From Acidobacteriota bacterium (lineage in GTDB: Bacteria; Acidobacteriota; Thermoanaerobaculia; Multivoradales; J023), in NCBI GenBank assembly GCA_029263315.1, contig JAJCXR010000033.1, forward strand, positions 57,856-121,855: a DNA stretch of 64,000 nucleotides. Reading direction: 5' to 3'. Under the pieces are notes generated by a model. The model made no database searches. It worked only from the letters and a program-made list of their open reading frames with translations, and was not told the DNA's origin. Positions 63,901 through 64,000 of this stretch are shown here, one piece after another. The translations under genes and the position numbers were made by a program. Position 1 is the first letter of the stretch. The number at the start of each line of letters is the position of its first letter.

Positions 63901-64000
63901 GCAAACGGCAAGGAATTCATTTACCGATACGACAGCGCCCAGCGCTTGGTGGCGGTCCACAGCCTGGCCGACGGGCAAGCCGTCGAGGTGAGCCTCGACG
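51919..64000 (+). CDS. Second giant exported protein with RHS/YD repeats (3' end outside window)
   Basis: The frame stays open from ATG 51919 to the window edge, at least 4,027 codons. The ATG overlaps the previous stop (ATGA) and has GAGG 7 nt upstream. GTG 52000, with GGAG 9 nt upstream, is an alternative that gives a more compact signal peptide; the hydrophobic core ends in PLLAQP near residue 57. Ig-like and glucodextranase-B-like repeats (VSGTATD, VHGTVAD, VSGTVAD phrases) run to about 890. A Big_5-like domain, carboxypeptidase-regulatory-like and ZU5-like segments follow. A propeller-like, LVIVD-type region lies near 2470-2980. From about residue 3,200 (nt 61.5 kb) the sequence becomes RHS/YD repeats (SFVRTYRSQ, GPGWDHGYRL, YDxxGR motifs). 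RHS proteins often end in a variable toxin domain, which would lie beyond the window. Confidence 0.87.
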   Translation, partial: MKRSSASSHAVCRSMNVSVNVSLELLAVKYPGRNGLQVCLPLLVLALIALLGWTQPLLAQPVLVALEPADGSVTTASEVTLRGRLDGARHLWVDGEKVSLAADGSFSVGPLVLRQGRRALLLLAEDGSGVRREWLHHLERDSQGPRLEVELPLGGVVDGAGWTLQGRATDERLASVSVDGVAARLEGERFAVPLRLAEGSRSLTVEAVDALGNRTQRVVSVLVDGTAPSLEVVLEGLSAAETAVSRGPVRPRWTATDASALRVEAWLDGSPFSLGSEVVTEGAHRLRVLATDAAGHVSERSLAFVIDRTAPTLHLQATAPRVAGGVTVRGVALQASSVKVAGIEARLAADGSFAVEVPVSAGRQRIEVMATDAVGNLVRHSVAVTGDSLAPTLTVTSPLDGAVVGSSPVAVSGTATDDDLAEVRVNGQVASLSGSAFSASVSLGEGSNALLVEAEDGVGQLTQVSLSVTLDTQPPTLAVTVDGQPLVDGASFGGPVTPTISADDATAVDLQASLDGQPYTSGTTVDGDGAHQLSISASDVAGNTASSLLHFTLLSQAPSFLDLQPADGTLTSASEISLSGRVTGSTALTVDGQGVSLVGEDFTAGPYVLTEGPRTFILLASGLGGDTSHSLTVTGDATAPSLTVTTPASGYLGSQSTIQVGGTASDLHLQSVTVNGVTATRSGSTWLAAGVPLSEGQNTLTARASDGAGNVSEELRTVTRDALAPELTIVAPSAGTVQPHPTLEVHGTVADPHLDRVAVNGQVAQLQGGTWSRTVGLAEGANTITVEAFDTLGHRATASVLVHRDSAAPSVAIAEPADGLVTTAEQVTVSGTVADEEGLTVTVNGQAATVEGGSFSLLSVPLLDGTNTLTARVTDAQGNVGSHTRRVVRDNAAPSYLGVQPASGALAVPLDGLFTLTFSEPLAEPTSTAWSLRRADGSVIAANAVLDGEQLMVTPAGPLASHVALELEITAQLLDLAGNPLSNPQTLTFTTVDSGAPPTPQVDPHAPYQCASTVTLGGSAEADAVVTVTGGASEASGRVAAEGSFALEVLVAEGLNRLQVVAEDAEGNASPAAVVDIYRDCAGPQVVAASLGAADLKVVFSEAVSETVLGAIAIEDSLGPVAGSVSLDATSTVASFVPTAGAWPTTVLRLEVSTAVEDLAGNDLAFPYVRLFGDGVEESFFSGTVLDADTGRPLAGARVRVTASGGVPLPAPQPEQTTGEDGRFLLTVPAGTHDLTLVRPGYTPVFRIVTTSVGLGADVFDGRLTPQGLAAVSPASSGTVASPALPALRLELPAGALPAATPVRLTALDEQSLPALLPYGWSPRGALWLDLGSPLATDGILHLPVLASAGSPLVVASLDLETLQWRALELVTVSAGEVAFSVPTGVEVAGYAALEADSGALAPGQPSLGQVLPSSSTASSGEVLAANLSFNPEMVLPSQSSRVTVLYDLTSPVVSGLPLTLWVQEELELLDGSLRRSSPYRSDLLLFHSGVGEARSRFDLRPSEAARQLPIRLGAEDVRLLAYGDEGVRGDVLGPEGGSILGGDGDRIDVPAGALSGPTAVTLERRTVADLPMPVPTTGAVVGVLELDFEGGQLLAPAQLSLALSAAPTPGSLGLLLQVVEVDGSARYRAVARIEATASGWTTSAIESADLPFPGVRSGGLFVFLELGDGLGFLHGRVLDSELLPVPEAVVQAVGLSWLALSDDAGRYVLPLPLVGGPWTVTADHPLNGDRSLPMAVAPSVDEQRLGVDLVVESVPPSVLEVVPSDGSLAPSGVTPTVRFSETIEPGSARDQIQLLLDGVVETVDVQWLGLLAQLVPEHSLLPGATYEIRIEGGLRDLEGNLLSNPQSSFFTVETQTLPSGLDPSRIRLIAPNPQGEIIVRGLPGSVPSEATLLAENRSHFSATDSIAAGQDGSFELRLSGELGDRIELQIFLPGATGILLQLGPYLSADERAFFVQHLDAEQVVTTADGLSVTVVPGTFGASTWVRLEPQSLASAPVATPEAMQAIYAFDLDFGGATAQHPLELRLPAPAGATDPAATYLVNRYVEVLDQRGWMMHDLLRLADGFLATETAKSATMATPQVPGTSFQQVPGTLNGASQQVPGTLWQPILTVEQMRQRAQGVQFLQAMPTPRASRRGRTLSLPTALASPDAPSTDKAVPSQPVDYMVGIGHAGYHQVIRADGTVGFVVLPVGQRLLMVADYAFGGLVPMLASSTVGFTDFTRQNLILPVLLGLGHEMVIKDLTTGYQLFRGLLDPPTQPLTELPREYFGDTEPPVLLSGSPLRFVLIQSVVGLDQTISAGVRATIDGTGQTMTLSGAVGTLPGAAEVRLYGLDDGLAARGMAAEDGSFELTGDIALGRRYLLAMGATLQTSDAVTLNFNESLGTDFASYLALFAKGDDGGDGSVGQAVAVEATPIGTREHLRLRPRDGWRPGFYRLRLEAGLADENGNRTSRDFDVIFKVEGSQTLPTVPVGGPVRDMVRLGSLLFLANDAAGVRVMDATDPRALTNYLPGELTFPLALGEAVRGVAADRHGRVFAVGGGVSNFGQLSILDVQAIDLQAIEAEPGNLALRQAAWRGSTLVSDPLGSVATQLPSGTPRRVAVYSDDDETALRLAAALPEGLLRTPSTPPLDGGGRPLAAYTVHLEADAGVGELLGEPGQPVTLFNLDRGTWHRVDAAADGTYGFDLKVETSTAGRATALTADLTVGRQDRLLLVRNRRTIAYVTIDGVGLAVVEVGGFYGETLSDPAAASQVLRYDFGHPLQDGPCDLSQFPSSLVATDVALLFDAGQPTGQQLVVPLLLESYGLGLAAAPNTGAPDLLSPLGDHCAARASGGTYQGAFGAMAVLPKYPLDQDDDGVAEPLDLVLLSDFGGAVVVLDITDRLAIRQLGRIDLAGRNITALEVDAANRRLFVAAFGSGVLVVDFDRRFPQPGEAGFNLPDDRLIEVIPIGGEDVRQVVLVPDLGVLYAGGWNRGLSSLGVDAPRLAVLAADSGPARRVAKVAPFGVPTGAESSAEGAPMQPGVVRFEAQLPGPLADDDGQVRLDILSLGPGGQQIFGAGDRPGLPATAFLGTDGLPFVRQADQPWQEGYQLYLSDPVVLLADLRAMVDYPRDPLEEAVCKRCDQVAAGVYDARPGPEDPHYREMLSGHRLALRLPANLEVELADLYGPFRLDDATVEVESVPWDISPSRRQEPSNGASYGMGDVVPGTLLHSGEFSRTEVDLSLPGRGLGLSFVRTYRSQTLGNGPLGPGWDHGYRLRLRPLPNGDVELFDGRGRRETFIWQGNGADEFVRFLSPEGRFEVLRRTTLGWTLAEVRGSLLRFDRFGRLTSLSNWAQLEESHGSRLDFHYDVASRLVRVQGDGRNLYLRYDTSGQLLEVEDPSGRVFRYAYDGNGRLTSTSTPAITAGLSQFPEGIVSECSYTAISEGMELSSYLHRRDNMTSMAQPRDAREAQVESRLTVGYSDEVPGSDRSDLATTQTWGGDDLTIAYDLTQATTTVTDRRGATQTYNHSTTGRLLEHTDAEGHATTFEYALLSLGQGDAPRDHGLLRQVILPSGQRTRWTYTVETEPSGDLTEPVDTPSQWSLGNVATQTVYPAPWGEPNGSGPSLTTTWRGYDRRTNRPQIMIDPAGQRIDTRRNAVGLPELVEVDFQSPDVALVPDQTATTDVMSDIYGQIEEIRTQVQPRDSQGNLLSAVELRTRRIFADTAPRKGYLEEVRVGAPGQELITRFQTDLRGNVVSVTDARGVTHERVYNALDWLVEERLATRVAGQESPPLTPIDQRMQYLYDARGNVVEVRRGAGAPGSTSFTRERFEYGVLDEVTQISREIQPQSDESTWSRQTLTYDANRNLTQLVGAEGETTTWVYDARNLPVEERQLESPGVTTVQHTTYNALGQPVQLLDERGHAWQLDYDGYDRLARQTDPLGHYQQTVYDPRGDVARQSFHDTDGTELTASEVGRDSGGRAIVQTDRLTAKDGSSETRQTVSELNELSQPRRTVDANGKEFIYRYDSAQRLVAVHSLADGQAVEVSLD
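58161..58230 (+). repeat. Cluster of quasi-palindromic GGTGCC(A/T)GGCACC units
   Basis: Three copies lie at 58161-58173, 58185-58197 and 58218-58230. Further copies are at 52177-52189, 57843-57855 and, with one mismatch, 61524-61535. All are inside the second giant gene. Most are read as VPGT, but the 52177 copy is in another frame (GARH), so the DNA palindrome rather than the peptide seems to be what is conserved. The unit is palindromic except for its central base. Confidence 0.7.

Overview
This is a 64 kb high-GC window from a Gram-negative bacterium, most probably an Acidobacteriota of the Thermoanaerobaculia type. Nearly every gene encodes a secreted protein, a lipoprotein or a membrane protein. 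The window is rich in CRTAC1-like lipoproteins (FG-GAP/VCBS repeats plus an ASPIC/UnbV domain) and TPR lipoproteins, and one outer-membrane beta-barrel ends in Phe. The taxonomic call rests on gene content and on the style of the secreted domains, not on a marker gene. I saw no rRNA, tRNA, CRISPR array, insertion sequence or phage gene.

Layout. 1-5.2 kb: the 3' end of a secreted protein, a secreted protein of unknown function and a large secreted HExxH metalloprotease-like protein. 5.2-11 kb: a leftward operon (histidine kinase, sigma-54-activating response regulator, CRTAC1-like lipoprotein) diverges from a beta-barrel gene that has a good sigma-54 promoter and an upstream palindrome. 11.2-13 kb: an ECF sigma factor with a Cys-containing C-terminal extension converges on a secreted protein gene, with a strong hairpin between them. 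13.4-15.9 kb: a translationally coupled trio (VTC-domain polyphosphate polymerase-like protein, DUF4956 membrane protein, HlyD-like fusion protein). 16.1-16.5 kb: a small Cys-rich exported protein with a clear sigma-70-type promoter. 16.8-19.9 kb: a TPR lipoprotein coupled to a CRTAC1-like lipoprotein. 19.9-28.5 kb: a fused MFS/spermidine-synthase-like protein, two parvulin-type (PPIC) proteins and a sulfatase-fold/TPR lipoprotein. 28.6-34.8 kb: an exported protein, then a coupled run of CRTAC1, TPR and CRTAC1 lipoproteins.

35.3-64 kb: a thioredoxin-like exported protein is followed by two giant exported proteins encoded back to back. The first has 5,233 residues (carboxypeptidase-regulatory-like, Big_5, Gly-rich, Calx-beta and duplicated VCBS/ASPIC modules). 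The second has at least 4,027 residues, is still open at the window edge, and runs from Ig/glucodextranase-B-like repeats through a propeller-like part into RHS/YD repeats. This giant-protein locus is the most unusual part of the window.

Same-strand gene junctions are very tight: most are 4-nt ATGA or GTGA overlaps. Several transcription-unit starts have a -10-like hexamer only 4-11 nt from the start codon and no Shine-Dalgarno, which suggests leaderless mRNAs. Others, such as the giant gene, the beta-barrel gene and the exported proteins, have good GGAG-type sites.
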